From: a virus | Length of the DNA stretch: 20,419 nucleotides | IMG/VR virus record: IMGVR_UViG_3300022752_006029 | Span: 1 to 20,419 of that record | Reading direction: 5' to 3' (one strand) | Part shown: positions 7,195 to 15,286 of the stretch, piece by piece | Numbering within the stretch: position 1 is the stretch's first letter | Layout: every line of letters starts with the position of its first letter | The notes under the pieces: model-generated | The model's input: only the letters and a program-made list of their open reading frames with translations | The model's database searches: none | What the model was told of the DNA's origin: nothing | Made by a program: the position numbers and the translations under genes

Positions 7195-8004
7195 ATGAAT
7201 ACAATGACAAAAGTAGGAATTGGTATTGTTACCTGCAATCGGCCGGATTTTTACAATAAATGCCGCCAAAACATACCCGAAGGGTATGATGTGGTAACAG
7301 TTAATGACGGCTCGAATTTTGAGCCTTTTCAAAGAAAAGGGGACATTTTTATACAAAATAAGGTAAATGTGGGGGTTGGTAAAAGTAAAAATATATTATT
7401 TCAGAAGCTTTTGGAAAAAGGAAAAGACCATATTTTTATCATTGAAGACGATATGCTCGTAAAAAATCCGGATGTTTTTAATGCATACATAAAGGCATCT
7501 GAAACAACAGGAATACAACATTTTATGTTTGCTTATCACGGCCCTGCCAATAAAAATGGCATTTCCGGAGGTCCGCCCTGCCCTCGTTTTATTGTTGAAT
7601 ATCCTGAAAATTTAAAAATAGCAATTGTTCAAGGTTGTGTGGGAAGTTTTTGTTACTATACCCGGAAAGTTCTTGAAGAAGTGGGATTGTTTGACGAACA
7701 ATTTTTGAATGCTTTTGAGCATGTTGAACACAGTTATCGCATATCCCTTGCAGGATATACCACTCCTTATTGGAACTGGCCGGATATTGCGAATAGCATG
7801 GATTATATTGATGAATTAATGTGCTCTGAACACAGCAGTGCCATTCGTCCCCGAAATGATTGGCGGGAAAACATAATAAAAGGATGTCAGTTGTTTTATA
7901 AAAAACATGGTTATAATCCAGCATGGCAAAATTGTGTACCAGATTCACCCAAACAAAAAGTATTGGAAACTCTTAAACAAATGAGGAAACAAACAAAAAA
8001 ATGA
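7195..8004 (+). CDS. GT-A family 2-like glycosyltransferase
   Basis: This 269-aa protein has features of GT2: a first strand VGIGIVTCNRPDFY (7-20), a nucleotide-binding VNDGS (36-40), NVGVGKSKN (58-66) and a DXD-type metal/nucleotide-sugar motif IIEDDM (82-87). FEHVEHSYRISLAGY (174-188) corresponds to the usual acceptor/catalytic-base region. The protein appears soluble, with no membrane segment, so it probably acts in the cytoplasm on a nucleotide sugar supplied by host or phage. A second in-frame ATG at 7204 is an alternative start. It opens the glycan block and overlaps the next glycosyltransferase by an ATGA. The sugar and acceptor are unknown. Confidence 0.85.
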   Translation: MNTMTKVGIGIVTCNRPDFYNKCRQNIPEGYDVVTVNDGSNFEPFQRKGDIFIQNKVNVGVGKSKNILFQKLLEKGKDHIFIIEDDMLVKNPDVFNAYIKASETTGIQHFMFAYHGPANKNGISGGPPCPRFIVEYPENLKIAIVQGCVGSFCYYTRKVLEEVGLFDEQFLNAFEHVEHSYRISLAGYTTPYWNWPDIANSMDYIDELMCSEHSSAIRPRNDWRENIIKGCQLFYKKHGYNPAWQNCVPDSPKQKVLETLKQMRKQTKK

Positions 8005-8738
8005 AAATTGCCCTTCTATTACCCACACGGGAGCGCATGAACAATAAAATCAGTTTCATGATGAGTGCTCTTGCCCGATGCAGCAATCCGGACAACTATA
8101 ATCTTTATATGGGTATTGATAAGGACGACCCCACATTGGAACGCTGTCAAAAAATGGCAAAAGTCATAAAAAATCTTAAAATCGTGGTCATTCCTCCGAA
8201 TCCGGAAGGTTTTAGATTGGGTTATTTTTGGAATGTTCTGGCCCAAAACAGCACAGAAGAAATCATCAGCATGGTTGGAGATGACATGGTTTTCAGCACA
8301 GATGGTTGGGATGAGAAGATTTTAGAAGAATTTTCAAAAGAAAAGTGTCCGGATAAGTTTAAATTGGTCTGCGGATTTGACGGACATCGTCAGGATCAGT
8401 TCGCCGCATGGCTTTTCATTCATCGATATTACATGGAAGTGACAGGATATTTCATGCGTCCAGAGTTTAGCCGGAACTGGATAGATCAATGGTTAGACAA
8501 CATGTATACAGCATTTGGACGCAAGGTGTATCGTTCCGATATTACCATAACACATAACCATTGGGTGTTTGGCACAAGCAAATATGACAAGGTGGCGGAA
8601 ATGTTACGCAAGCATGAAGGAGATAATAAGGAACATTCTGACCTTATTTGGCCAAAACTCAGGGATGAACGCATAAAAGAAGCCAAAAAATGGGAACAAG
8701 TCTTGGGTATCAAGGCAGATCTTGATAAGATTCAGTGA
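8001..8738 (+). CDS. GT-A type glycosyltransferase
   Basis: This 245-aa protein begins with a GT-A-like strand MKIALLLPTRER. It has GIDKDDPT (38-45), a donor-site helix region NPEGFRLGYFWN (67-78) and a DXD-type MVGDDMVFS (91-99) followed by GWDEKIL. The second half (FDGHRQDQFAAWLFIHRYY, ITHNHWVFGTSKYD) is His-rich and probably forms the acceptor site. The family pattern is that of small GT2-like enzymes of capsule clusters and phages. The start lies inside the upstream stop (AAAATGA), so translation is probably coupled, with no ribosome-binding site. The C-terminus is a charged helix. Confidence 0.78.
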   Translation: MKIALLLPTRERMNNKISFMMSALARCSNPDNYNLYMGIDKDDPTLERCQKMAKVIKNLKIVVIPPNPEGFRLGYFWNVLAQNSTEEIISMVGDDMVFSTDGWDEKILEEFSKEKCPDKFKLVCGFDGHRQDQFAAWLFIHRYYMEVTGYFMRPEFSRNWIDQWLDNMYTAFGRKVYRSDITITHNHWVFGTSKYDKVAEMLRKHEGDNKEHSDLIWPKLRDERIKEAKKWEQVLGIKADLDKIQ

Positions 8739-9478
8739 AAAAAACACTTTTTAGTTTTGGTAATTGGAGATATTATCCAACTTTGGATGCACTAAAACAA
8801 AGTGCGGAACAGAATGCTAATATTGATACCGTAGTTATTTTAAAAGAAAATGACATTGAAAGTGATTTTTACAAAAAGAATATACAACATTTCAATGATA
8901 AACGGGGATTTGGTTATTGGATATGGAAAAGTTATTTTATAAAAAAATTTTTAGACAAAGCAACAAAAGATGATGTTTTCATGTATGTGGATTCAGGGAA
9001 TGAAGTGGTGGGGGATCTTTTTCCTTTGTATAATTTGTGCCAAAAGGATGAAAAAGGCATAATTCTTTTTGAAAATACAGACGGAGAACCAAATGGAAAT
9101 GTTTGGAAAAACAATCTTTGGACCAAGTCAGATTGTTTTAACCTTATGAATCTTAAAACCGATGAATATTTGTATGGCAATCAGGTAAATGCGTCTTATA
9201 TAGTTTTTCGTAAAACCGATTTTAGTCAGAAGTTTTTCAACTGTTATCTGGATGTTTGCCAAAATTATAATATAATTTCAGATGCACCAAATGTAACAGA
9301 GGATTTCAACAAGGATTTTCGGGATCACCGACATGATCAATCCATTCTTTCTTTGCTTTCCATTCGTTACAAAATAACCATTCATCGAGATCCTTCCCAA
9401 TGGGGAAACCACAAAATCAAACAGGATTCCCCCTATAAACAATTGTTCTTTCATCACCGGAGGAAATACTATCTATGA
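8735..9478 (+). CDS. Putative glycosyltransferase of the polysaccharide-cluster GT-A type
   Basis: This 247-aa protein has the pattern RGFGYWIWKSYFIKKFLD (57-74), DDVFMYVDSGNEV (79-91) and DFRDHRHDQSILSLLS (194-209). Together these recall a group of bacterial and viral capsule-cluster glycosyltransferases in which GYGYWxWK, a D(A/S)G motif replacing the usual DXD, and HDQS are conserved. It is probably cytoplasmic. The start codon is GTG within GTGA, sharing the stop of the previous gene, so initiation is probably by re-initiation. A GGAGG in its last codons lies 11 bases before the next ATG. Donor and acceptor cannot be inferred. Confidence 0.72.
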   Translation: MKKTLFSFGNWRYYPTLDALKQSAEQNANIDTVVILKENDIESDFYKKNIQHFNDKRGFGYWIWKSYFIKKFLDKATKDDVFMYVDSGNEVVGDLFPLYNLCQKDEKGIILFENTDGEPNGNVWKNNLWTKSDCFNLMNLKTDEYLYGNQVNASYIVFRKTDFSQKFFNCYLDVCQNYNIISDAPNVTEDFNKDFRDHRHDQSILSLLSIRYKITIHRDPSQWGNHKIKQDSPYKQLFFHHRRKYYL

Positions 9479-10323
9479 AATTTCTTATCATTCAGGAAAA
9501 TGGTAGGCATATAGTTAGTCGTCATCTTCGGGAATGCCATAGCCTTTGCCGTGCACTTTGGTTTCATGGCGAGGAATGTGATGTGTGGGGATTGGGACAT
9601 GCCAATTTTGAAAAGATTCCAGATTACAATTCCTATGATGTGATAATCAATTTGGAAAATTATGATGTGGGATGGGTACCTGATCTTTCAAATTATAACA
9701 AACCCATCAAACTTCTTTGGGCCATCGACAGTCATTGTCAGGGAAAACAGTATTATTTGAATATTTTTCAAAAAGGAAAATACCGAAAAATACTGGAAGC
9801 CACCCGTTATTTTCTGGACGAAAACAGTGTTTGGTTCCCCAACTGTTATGATTCGGATTTCATTACTCCTTTGAAAGACGTTGAAAAAACAACGTTTTTG
9901 GGATTTTGTGGTAACTATTGTAACCGAAAACCACTTTTTGATGCGGTAAAAAATTATTTTCCTGAATTTAAATTGGATATTGATGTACGGGGAATACACA
10001 TGATTCGAGCCATAAACTCATATCAGGTTCTTTTCAACAAGAATATTTTTAATGACATCAATTATCGCAGTTTTGAAACAGCCGGTTGCGGAACATGTCT
10101 TCTCACAAGTTATGATGATCAGTACAATGAACTTGGGTTCAAGGAAGGCGAAACATTCTTTATGTATAAGTCAGTGGAGGAAGCAATTGAAAAGATAAAT
10201 TACTTGAAAGCCAATCCATCAGTTGCCAAGGATGTGGGTATAAAGGGAGAAGAATTTGTTCGGCAGAAACATACTTTCAAAAATAGGGCAAAAAGTCTGA
10301 TCAAATTTGTAAAAACTTTATGA
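9475..10323 (+). CDS. GT-B glycosyltransferase (CgeB / Glyco_trans_1_2-like)
   Basis: This 282-aa protein looks like a GT-B fold. The N-terminal half (MKFLIIQENGRHIVSRHLRE, WGLGHANFEK, YDVIINLENYDVGW) is the acceptor Rossmann-like domain. The C-terminal half carries NKNIFNDINYRSFETAGCGT near residues 188-207 followed by CLLTS, then the GETFFMYKSVEEAIEKINYL pattern of PF13524-type enzymes such as CgeB, in which the FE.AGCG...LL segment contacts the nucleotide sugar. The preceding gene ends in ATGA over this start. A GGAGG 11 bases upstream is one of the few Shine-Dalgarno-like sequences in the window, although its spacing is long. It probably acts in the cytoplasm, and its sugar is unknown. 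Confidence 0.82.
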   Translation: MKFLIIQENGRHIVSRHLRECHSLCRALWFHGEECDVWGLGHANFEKIPDYNSYDVIINLENYDVGWVPDLSNYNKPIKLLWAIDSHCQGKQYYLNIFQKGKYRKILEATRYFLDENSVWFPNCYDSDFITPLKDVEKTTFLGFCGNYCNRKPLFDAVKNYFPEFKLDIDVRGIHMIRAINSYQVLFNKNIFNDINYRSFETAGCGTCLLTSYDDQYNELGFKEGETFFMYKSVEEAIEKINYLKANPSVAKDVGIKGEEFVRQKHTFKNRAKSLIKFVKTL

Positions 10324-11012
10324 TTATAAAATCGGAAGAGGGACACGTTTTAACCCATCTGGGTTTGGGTGATCAAGTGACTTGTAACGGTCTTGTCCGG
10401 GAATTATACAAGCGTCATCCAAAGTTATATGTGTATAGCAAGTTGAAATATTATTATAATATCGAATTCATGTATCGGGATTTGCCCAATCTAAAAGTGT
10501 TTCCCATAGAAGAAAGCGGAGCGCAATATTTTGTTAATTTACACGGAATAAAAAATTTTTATAAATTAGGTATGGGAGGAGGCGATACCGTAGAGAAAAG
10601 TTTTTACGCCCAAGCAGGTGTGGATTTTAATAAAAAATGGGAAAGTTTCTACGTGCAGCGTGACCCTGAACGGGAACAAAAACTTTATTCCAGTTTTGGT
10701 TTTCAACCGGGTGAATACGCATTTATTCATGATGATATTGCAAGAAATCAGATTGTTGATACTAACAAGATACAAGATAAAAATTTAAAAATATTTCGGG
10801 TAAAACCAGAATATACAAACAACATATTTGATTATTGCAAAATAATTGAGAATGCAAAAGAAATTCATGTGATAGAATCTTGCGTCATGTTTATGGTGGA
10901 TTTGGTTTTTAAACAATTGGATAAACCTATGTACATGCATAGATATACAAAACCAATAGAACCATGGGAATATCCAACCAACCGATTAAATTGGCACATT
11001 TATGAGCGATAA
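10320..11012 (+). CDS. Possible GT9/GT-B-like glycosyltransferase
   Basis: This 230-aa protein begins with THLGLGDQVTCNGLVRELYK (12-31), reminiscent of the glycine-rich N-terminal loop of family 9 (heptosyltransferase-like) GT-B enzymes, where GLGD binds the acceptor or phosphate. After a central region it shows KNLKIFRVKPEYTNNIFDYC and a late ENAKEIHVIESCVMFMVDLV, comparable to the 'x.s..sv..h.A...gk' element of GT-B C-domains. It is shorter than usual GT9 proteins (~320-350 aa), so it could be a minimal or degenerate member or an auxiliary protein. It overlaps both neighbours by ATGA or 11 bases. The assignment leans on context and the N-terminal motif. Confidence 0.6.
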   Translation: MIIKSEEGHVLTHLGLGDQVTCNGLVRELYKRHPKLYVYSKLKYYYNIEFMYRDLPNLKVFPIEESGAQYFVNLHGIKNFYKLGMGGGDTVEKSFYAQAGVDFNKKWESFYVQRDPEREQKLYSSFGFQPGEYAFIHDDIARNQIVDTNKIQDKNLKIFRVKPEYTNNIFDYCKIIENAKEIHVIESCVMFMVDLVFKQLDKPMYMHRYTKPIEPWEYPTNRLNWHIYER

Positions 11013-11661
11013 AATCCCTTTAGTTTTCGATATTGGATATAATGTGGGTAATTTTACCCGATACATATTGGGAATTTATCCAAATGCTAAAATTATAGGA
11101 GTGGACGGTCATCCCACATATAAGGAAATGTTTGATCGAAATCCAATACCAAATGTTGAATATGTGCACGGGGTTGTTTCGGACGTTTGCAAACCGGATG
11201 TGTCTCTTTTCATATGTGATTGTAATCCCGGAATCAATTCAATAAATCCAGAATGGATTGAAAAAATACGGCATAGTCATTATTTCCAACAAACAAAGCG
11301 GGAAATAAAGGTAAGATCCACGACTTTGGATAAAATGATAAGCGTTTATGGGATTCCTGATATTATAAAATTGGATATTGAAGGTGCTGAGTCCATAGCA
11401 TTAAGCGGATTATCGCAAAAATGCGGTACGATTCTTTTGGAATGGTGTGAGGAATTTTTCGAAGATACATTAAAATGTGTTGAAATTCTAAGAAAACTTG
11501 GCTATAACATGTTTTCCAATGACAGCCATTGGGAAGGTACAAATGAAACCATACATGAATTCAACCCAAACTTGGAGTACAAAAGTTGGGACGAACTTGT
11601 AAAAGATGAGGACATTGATCCATCGCGTAAAATGCGTTGGGGAATGTTATATGCCAAATGA
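11002..11661 (+). CDS. FkbM-family SAM-dependent methyltransferase
   Basis: This 219-aa protein has the class I methyltransferase signature in the FkbM pattern: SAM-binding DIGYNVGNFT (10-19), acidic strand-2 end VDGHP (34-38), VRSTTLDKMI (104-113) and the diagnostic PDIIKLDIEGAE (119-130), followed by LLEWCEEFF. FkbM enzymes O-methylate sugars or polyketides and are common in O-antigen and capsule clusters. In this block it probably caps or decorates a sugar hydroxyl. The start lies within the end of the preceding gene (11-base overlap) and the stop overlaps the next ATG (ATGA). It may take SAM from the host. The target is unknown. Confidence 0.87.
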   Translation: MSDKIPLVFDIGYNVGNFTRYILGIYPNAKIIGVDGHPTYKEMFDRNPIPNVEYVHGVVSDVCKPDVSLFICDCNPGINSINPEWIEKIRHSHYFQQTKREIKVRSTTLDKMISVYGIPDIIKLDIEGAESIALSGLSQKCGTILLEWCEEFFEDTLKCVEILRKLGYNMFSNDSHWEGTNETIHEFNPNLEYKSWDELVKDEDIDPSRKMRWGMLYAK

Positions 11662-12347
11662 ACATAACTGAACGATACAAAGAAATTCCGAAAGAAGCTT
11701 GGGCGCAGGAATCCCAGCAAATGGAATTGAAATTATGGGAAGCCAATAATATTGGGGATGATTGGAATATGTGGTGGAAAATAAAATTTGATCATTATAT
11801 TTCAATTGCAAACGAAAAAGTTGATTCCATAGCAGAAGTCGGGTGTGGTCCTATAGCCAAAAACATACAATACGTGGTTCAAGCACTCCAAAATAAACCC
11901 ACAAAGTACTTTCTTAATGATCCTCTTCTAAAGGAATATGTGAACATGAACAGACCCGTGGCTGGTTTTGCAATGGAAGTTCAGGCAAAACTCAGTGCAA
12001 AACCTCTAGAGGAATGGACTCTGAAGGAACCGGTGGATATGATAGTTTGCATTAATGTTTTGGATCATGTCTATAGCATGCCCAAATGCATGCAATCCAT
12101 ATATAACAACCTAAAGAAAGGCGGAATTCTTATTTTGGGAAATGATTTGACCAATCAGGAAGATTTTCTTAAAACGCCGAAAGATGATCCCCATGGAATG
12201 ATGCACCCGATTCGTTTTGATCAGGATGATGCCAAACCTTTCTTAAAGGATTACGAACCCATAAATGAAAAGATTCTTTCCCGTCAAGATGGCCGTGCTC
12301 CGGACAGCCATTATGCAACTCTTCTGTATATAGGCAGAAAAAAATGA
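11658..12347 (+). CDS. Class I SAM-dependent methyltransferase
   Basis: The start at 11658 was chosen because its ATG overlaps the upstream stop (ATGA), like most genes here. A TTG seven codons earlier is possible but less likely. The 229-aa product has motif I IAEVGCGPIAKNIQ (58-71), a motif II-like YFLNDPLLKEY (84-94), then VDMIVCINVLDHVYSMPKC (126-144) and LKKGGILILGNDL (152-164), the standard Methyltransf_11/25 order. The N-terminal 45 residues (AWAQESQQMELKLWEANN) form an accessory helical segment as in several sugar or small-molecule methyltransferases. It is the second methyltransferase in tandem with the FkbM enzyme, pointing to a doubly methylated or differently methylated glycan. 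Its start is inside the preceding stop codon. Confidence 0.82.
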   Translation: MNITERYKEIPKEAWAQESQQMELKLWEANNIGDDWNMWWKIKFDHYISIANEKVDSIAEVGCGPIAKNIQYVVQALQNKPTKYFLNDPLLKEYVNMNRPVAGFAMEVQAKLSAKPLEEWTLKEPVDMIVCINVLDHVYSMPKCMQSIYNNLKKGGILILGNDLTNQEDFLKTPKDDPHGMMHPIRFDQDDAKPFLKDYEPINEKILSRQDGRAPDSHYATLLYIGRKK

Positions 12348-13345
12348 AAGCGGCTGTATTGGAAAAAATTGACCACCCGCTTGTAGTGGCTGATGTTGCC
12401 CTGACTGAAATCAAATTTGGTCAGGTAGCTGTAAAAATAAATGTTAGTGGGGTTTGTGGTGCCCAGCTTCAGGAAATTGCCGGACAAAAAGGAAATGCCA
12501 AATTCGTTCCCCATCTTTTGGGACATGAAGGTTGCGGAATTGTGGAATGCGTTGGAGAAGGGGTTACAAGGGTAAAGGTGGGAGACAAGGTCATTCTTCA
12601 TTGGAAAAAAGGAGAAGGTATTGAATCACCTTTTCCTGAATACATTTATGACGGAAGAAAGATCAGCAGCGGAAAAATAACTACTCTTAGTGAAAAAAGT
12701 ATCGTTTCAGAAAACCGACTTACACCAGTTCCTCAAAATGTTCCGGATGAATTTTGTGCACTGTTAGGTTGTGGACTCAGCACTGCACTTGGAATTGTAA
12801 ATTATGATGCCAACGTAAAGTTTGGAGAAACTGTTCTTGTAATTGGTTGTGGAGGAGTGGGTCTTAATATAATCTTGGCATCAAACTTGGCCGGATCCGG
12901 CAACATTTATGGTGTTGATATTTCAAACGAAAAGCAAAGCATGGTGGAGGAACTGGGAGCCCGATTTGTTGGAGGATCAAACCAAATTCATGAAAAAATA
13001 GACTGTATTGTTGACACAACAGGAAACATGCATGTTGTTTCCCACTATTTGCCTTTACTTTCAAACAGGGGAAGATGCATAATTGTGAGCCAACCTCATA
13101 ACAATAAAACCTTAGAAATAAAAAACCCAGCCAACTTTTTTGCAGGAAATGGCCAGATCATCCGTTCTACACAGGGCGGGAATGTGAATCCAAGTGAAGA
13201 TTTTCCTAGATATGTTAATTTATATAATAAAAGAAAGATTGATTTTGAAAAAATGATAACGCATCGTTTTAGTCTGGACGATGTTAATAAAGCCATAGAT
13301 TTAGTAAAAAATGGTAAAGCCGGTAGAATTATGATTCGTCCCTGA
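12344..13345 (+). CDS. Zinc-type medium-chain dehydrogenase (MDR/ADH family)
   Basis: This 333-aa protein has the medium-chain dehydrogenase layout. It has catalytic zinc ligand candidates C38 (VSGVCGA), H61-E62 (LLGHEGCG) and C143 (LLGCGLSTALG), and a nucleotide-binding domain VLVIGCGGVGLNII (164-177) with an acidic residue in GVDIS (190-194) that favours NAD over NADP. The four-Cys structural-zinc loop is absent; the region 86-110 has no Cys. The usual (S/T)48-H51 proton relay, CxSDxxH-like, reads CGAQLQE, with Ala and Gln at those positions. This suggests an altered catalytic mechanism or substrate. It presumably oxidises or reduces a sugar, polyol or ketose in the precursor cassette. It shares its ATGA with the methyltransferase upstream and is followed by the thiamine-diphosphate enzyme. 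Confidence 0.85.
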   Translation: MKAAVLEKIDHPLVVADVALTEIKFGQVAVKINVSGVCGAQLQEIAGQKGNAKFVPHLLGHEGCGIVECVGEGVTRVKVGDKVILHWKKGEGIESPFPEYIYDGRKISSGKITTLSEKSIVSENRLTPVPQNVPDEFCALLGCGLSTALGIVNYDANVKFGETVLVIGCGGVGLNIILASNLAGSGNIYGVDISNEKQSMVEELGARFVGGSNQIHEKIDCIVDTTGNMHVVSHYLPLLSNRGRCIIVSQPHNNKTLEIKNPANFFAGNGQIIRSTQGGNVNPSEDFPRYVNLYNKRKIDFEKMITHRFSLDDVNKAIDLVKNGKAGRIMIRP

Positions 13346-13358
13346 TAAAATAGATTTT

Positions 13359-14543
13359 ATGTTAACCAAAAACGATCTTTTAAATTTTGAAAACCACATC
13401 GCAGACCTTTACAGGGACTGTCAACTTCCTTTTCTGTTCCATCTTTCAGGTGGAAATGAGGATCAGCTTATAGAAATTTTTAAAGAAATTAAAGAAGGTG
13501 ATTATGTTTTGGCAACACACCGGAATCATTATCATGCCCTATTGCACGGAATTCCTGCTGATGTTTTGTCTGACAGAATCAAGAATGGTAGAAGCATGTT
13601 TGTATATGACCGAAAGAGAAACTTTTTCACATCGGCAATTATAGGAGGTACTGCCGCAATTGCAGCCGGTATTGCTCTTGCATTAAAACGTAAAGGATCC
13701 GACAAAAAGGTTTGGTGTTTTGTGGGAGATGGAACAGAAGATTCTGGTCATCTTTTTGAAGCGGCCCGATATGTGCACGGCTTTGATTTACCCTGCACTT
13801 TTGTAATTGAGGATAACAACCGTTCAGTTTGCACCAATAAAACAGAAAGATGGGGCAAGGCATTGGATCCCACGTTCTTTCCTTGTGTAAGAAAATATTA
13901 CTATGATATTACATGGCCGCATGCCCGGACTGAAGACATGATCAATCTTGGCAAAACCAAAGTAAAAACTCATGATGATTATTTTCCCCCTCTTCCGAAA
14001 GAAGAACTTCCGGTAGTTGAAGCCCCGGATGATATCAAATTCAAGGATGCGATTAACCAAATGATGACGGAAATAGGAAAAATGAATTCCGTGTTTATTG
14101 GTTATAATGTAACAAATGGAGATGCCATGGGGACCTTAAAGGGCGTTGATAAATCCCAAAAGATTGAGACTCCGGTGGCGGAAAACCTGATGACAGGATT
14201 GGGAATAGGTATGTCATTTGAAGGATTTAAACCTGTTGTTTATTACGAGCGACATGATTTTATGCTTGTAGCTGCAGACGCAATCATCAACCACGTGAAC
14301 CATATTGAAAGAATTTCTCATGGGGAATACAAGGCTCCGGTAATTCTTCGTACAGTTGTGGCCGATTCCGGACCATTTTATTCCGGCCCTACACATTCAC
14401 AAGACTTCACTGAAGGATTCCGGCATATGGTTGATTTTCCGATCTATGTTCCGACTACGGGGAAAGAAGCGGTGATTGCATACAGAAACGCAATGAATTC
14501 CAGCCGTCCCTGTATGACTGTGGAGAAGAAAAGCTGTTTCTAA
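13359..14543 (+). CDS. Compact thiamine-diphosphate enzyme: fused E1-alpha-like and E1-beta/transketolase pyrimidine domains
   Basis: In one 394-aa chain, residues ~25-200 form the PP (diphosphate) domain with THRNHYHALLHG (53-64) and the ThDP/Mg motif GDG(123-125)...EDNN(151-154), the GDG-X(~27)-NN signature. Residues ~225-394 resemble the pyrimidine domain, with the conserved Glu candidate in IETPVAENLMTGLGIGMSF (269-287) followed by PVILRTVVADSGPFYSGPTH (327-346), similar to E1-beta/transketolase segments. The C-terminal transketolase domain is missing and no E2 or E3 partner is nearby. This makes a lipoyl-linked dehydrogenase unlikely and favours a carboligase, transketolase-like or decarboxylase role in making an unusual sugar precursor. 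It stands 13 bases after the dehydrogenase and 5 before the kinase. Confidence 0.85.
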   Translation: MLTKNDLLNFENHIADLYRDCQLPFLFHLSGGNEDQLIEIFKEIKEGDYVLATHRNHYHALLHGIPADVLSDRIKNGRSMFVYDRKRNFFTSAIIGGTAAIAAGIALALKRKGSDKKVWCFVGDGTEDSGHLFEAARYVHGFDLPCTFVIEDNNRSVCTNKTERWGKALDPTFFPCVRKYYYDITWPHARTEDMINLGKTKVKTHDDYFPPLPKEELPVVEAPDDIKFKDAINQMMTEIGKMNSVFIGYNVTNGDAMGTLKGVDKSQKIETPVAENLMTGLGIGMSFEGFKPVVYYERHDFMLVAADAIINHVNHIERISHGEYKAPVILRTVVADSGPFYSGPTHSQDFTEGFRHMVDFPIYVPTTGKEAVIAYRNAMNSSRPCMTVEKKSCF

Positions 14544-14548
14544 AATGA

Positions 14549-15286
14549 ATGAACAACAATATTCTCATAATTGGTGAAAGTTGTCGCGACATTTTTGTTT
14601 ATTGTGATTGTACTCGTCTGTGTCCTGATATTCCCGTTCCAGCGCTAAAAGTAATCCGTCAGACAGAAAACGAAGGAATGGCCAAAAACGTTCAAAGGAA
14701 CGTTTTGGCTTTGGGTGCTGAATGTAATATCACCACCAATTCAAACTGGACAAATATAACAAAAACTCGGTATGTGCATGATCAGACCAATCATATGTTT
14801 ATTCGGGTCGATACAGATCATCAAATTGATCCATTAGACATGAATTTGTTGAATTTAAATTATGGATTGGTGGTGATATCCGATTATAACAAGGGATTTT
14901 TGTCAGAATCAGTTATAGAAAAAATATGTTCAAGTCATTCAAATGTGTTTTTGGATACCAAAAAGAAACTGGGATCTTGGGCAAAGAACGCAAAAATTAT
15001 AAAAATAAACAATTTTGAATATGAAAGAAGCAGGGAAAATCTTACCCCAGAACTTAAAAACAAGATTATTTGCACAAAAGGAGGAGATGGTTGCGCATAT
15101 CAGGGTAAAATATATCCGACAAAAAGAATAGAAGTAAAAGACACTTCAGGTTGTGGAGATACATTTTTGGCCGGACTTGTTGTAAAATATTCGGAAACAA
15201 ACGATATAATAGAATCCATAGCTTTTGCCAACATTTGTGCATCAGAAGTTGCCCAGCATAAGGGTGTAACTGTTCCCAAGCTATGA
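14549..15286 (+). CDS. PfkB-family sugar kinase, HldE/RfaE kinase-domain-like
   Basis: This 245-aa protein is shorter than most ribokinase-fold kinases (~300 aa). The N-terminal part, ILIIGESCRDIFVYCDCTRL followed by CPDIPVPALKV, aligns by eye with the HldE kinase domain (VLVVGDVMLDRY...PEAPVPVVKV). VVISDYNKG (108-116) matches LSDYGKG, and DTSGCGDTFLAGL (198-210) is the second PfkB signature with catalytic Asp204. The first signature, GGAANVARN in HldE, reads EGMAKNVQRN, so the Gly pair is altered, possibly changing sugar specificity. The expected reaction is ATP-dependent phosphorylation of a sugar phosphate at the anomeric carbon. It overlaps the HAD-nucleotidyltransferase gene by ATGA, coupling kinase, phosphatase and nucleotidyltransferase steps. 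Confidence 0.83.
   Translation: MNNNILIIGESCRDIFVYCDCTRLCPDIPVPALKVIRQTENEGMAKNVQRNVLALGAECNITTNSNWTNITKTRYVHDQTNHMFIRVDTDHQIDPLDMNLLNLNYGLVVISDYNKGFLSESVIEKICSSHSNVFLDTKKKLGSWAKNAKIIKINNFEYERSRENLTPELKNKIICTKGGDGCAYQGKIYPTKRIEVKDTSGCGDTFLAGLVVKYSETNDIIESIAFANICASEVAQHKGVTVPKL

Noticed and set aside
7589-7948. A 119-codon open frame on the minus strand
   Set aside because: It is antisense to the first glycosyltransferase, which has convincing GT-A motifs.
11637-11657. A start upstream of 11658 for the second methyltransferase
   Set aside because: The TTG at 11637 would extend the protein by seven residues into the FkbM gene. The ATGA overlap at 11658 fits the pattern of the block better.
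13345-13360. ATAAAATAGATTTTAT inverted repeat before the thiamine-diphosphate gene
   Set aside because: The loop would be two bases and the stem is A/T only. It overlaps the start codon and is likely chance in AT-rich DNA.
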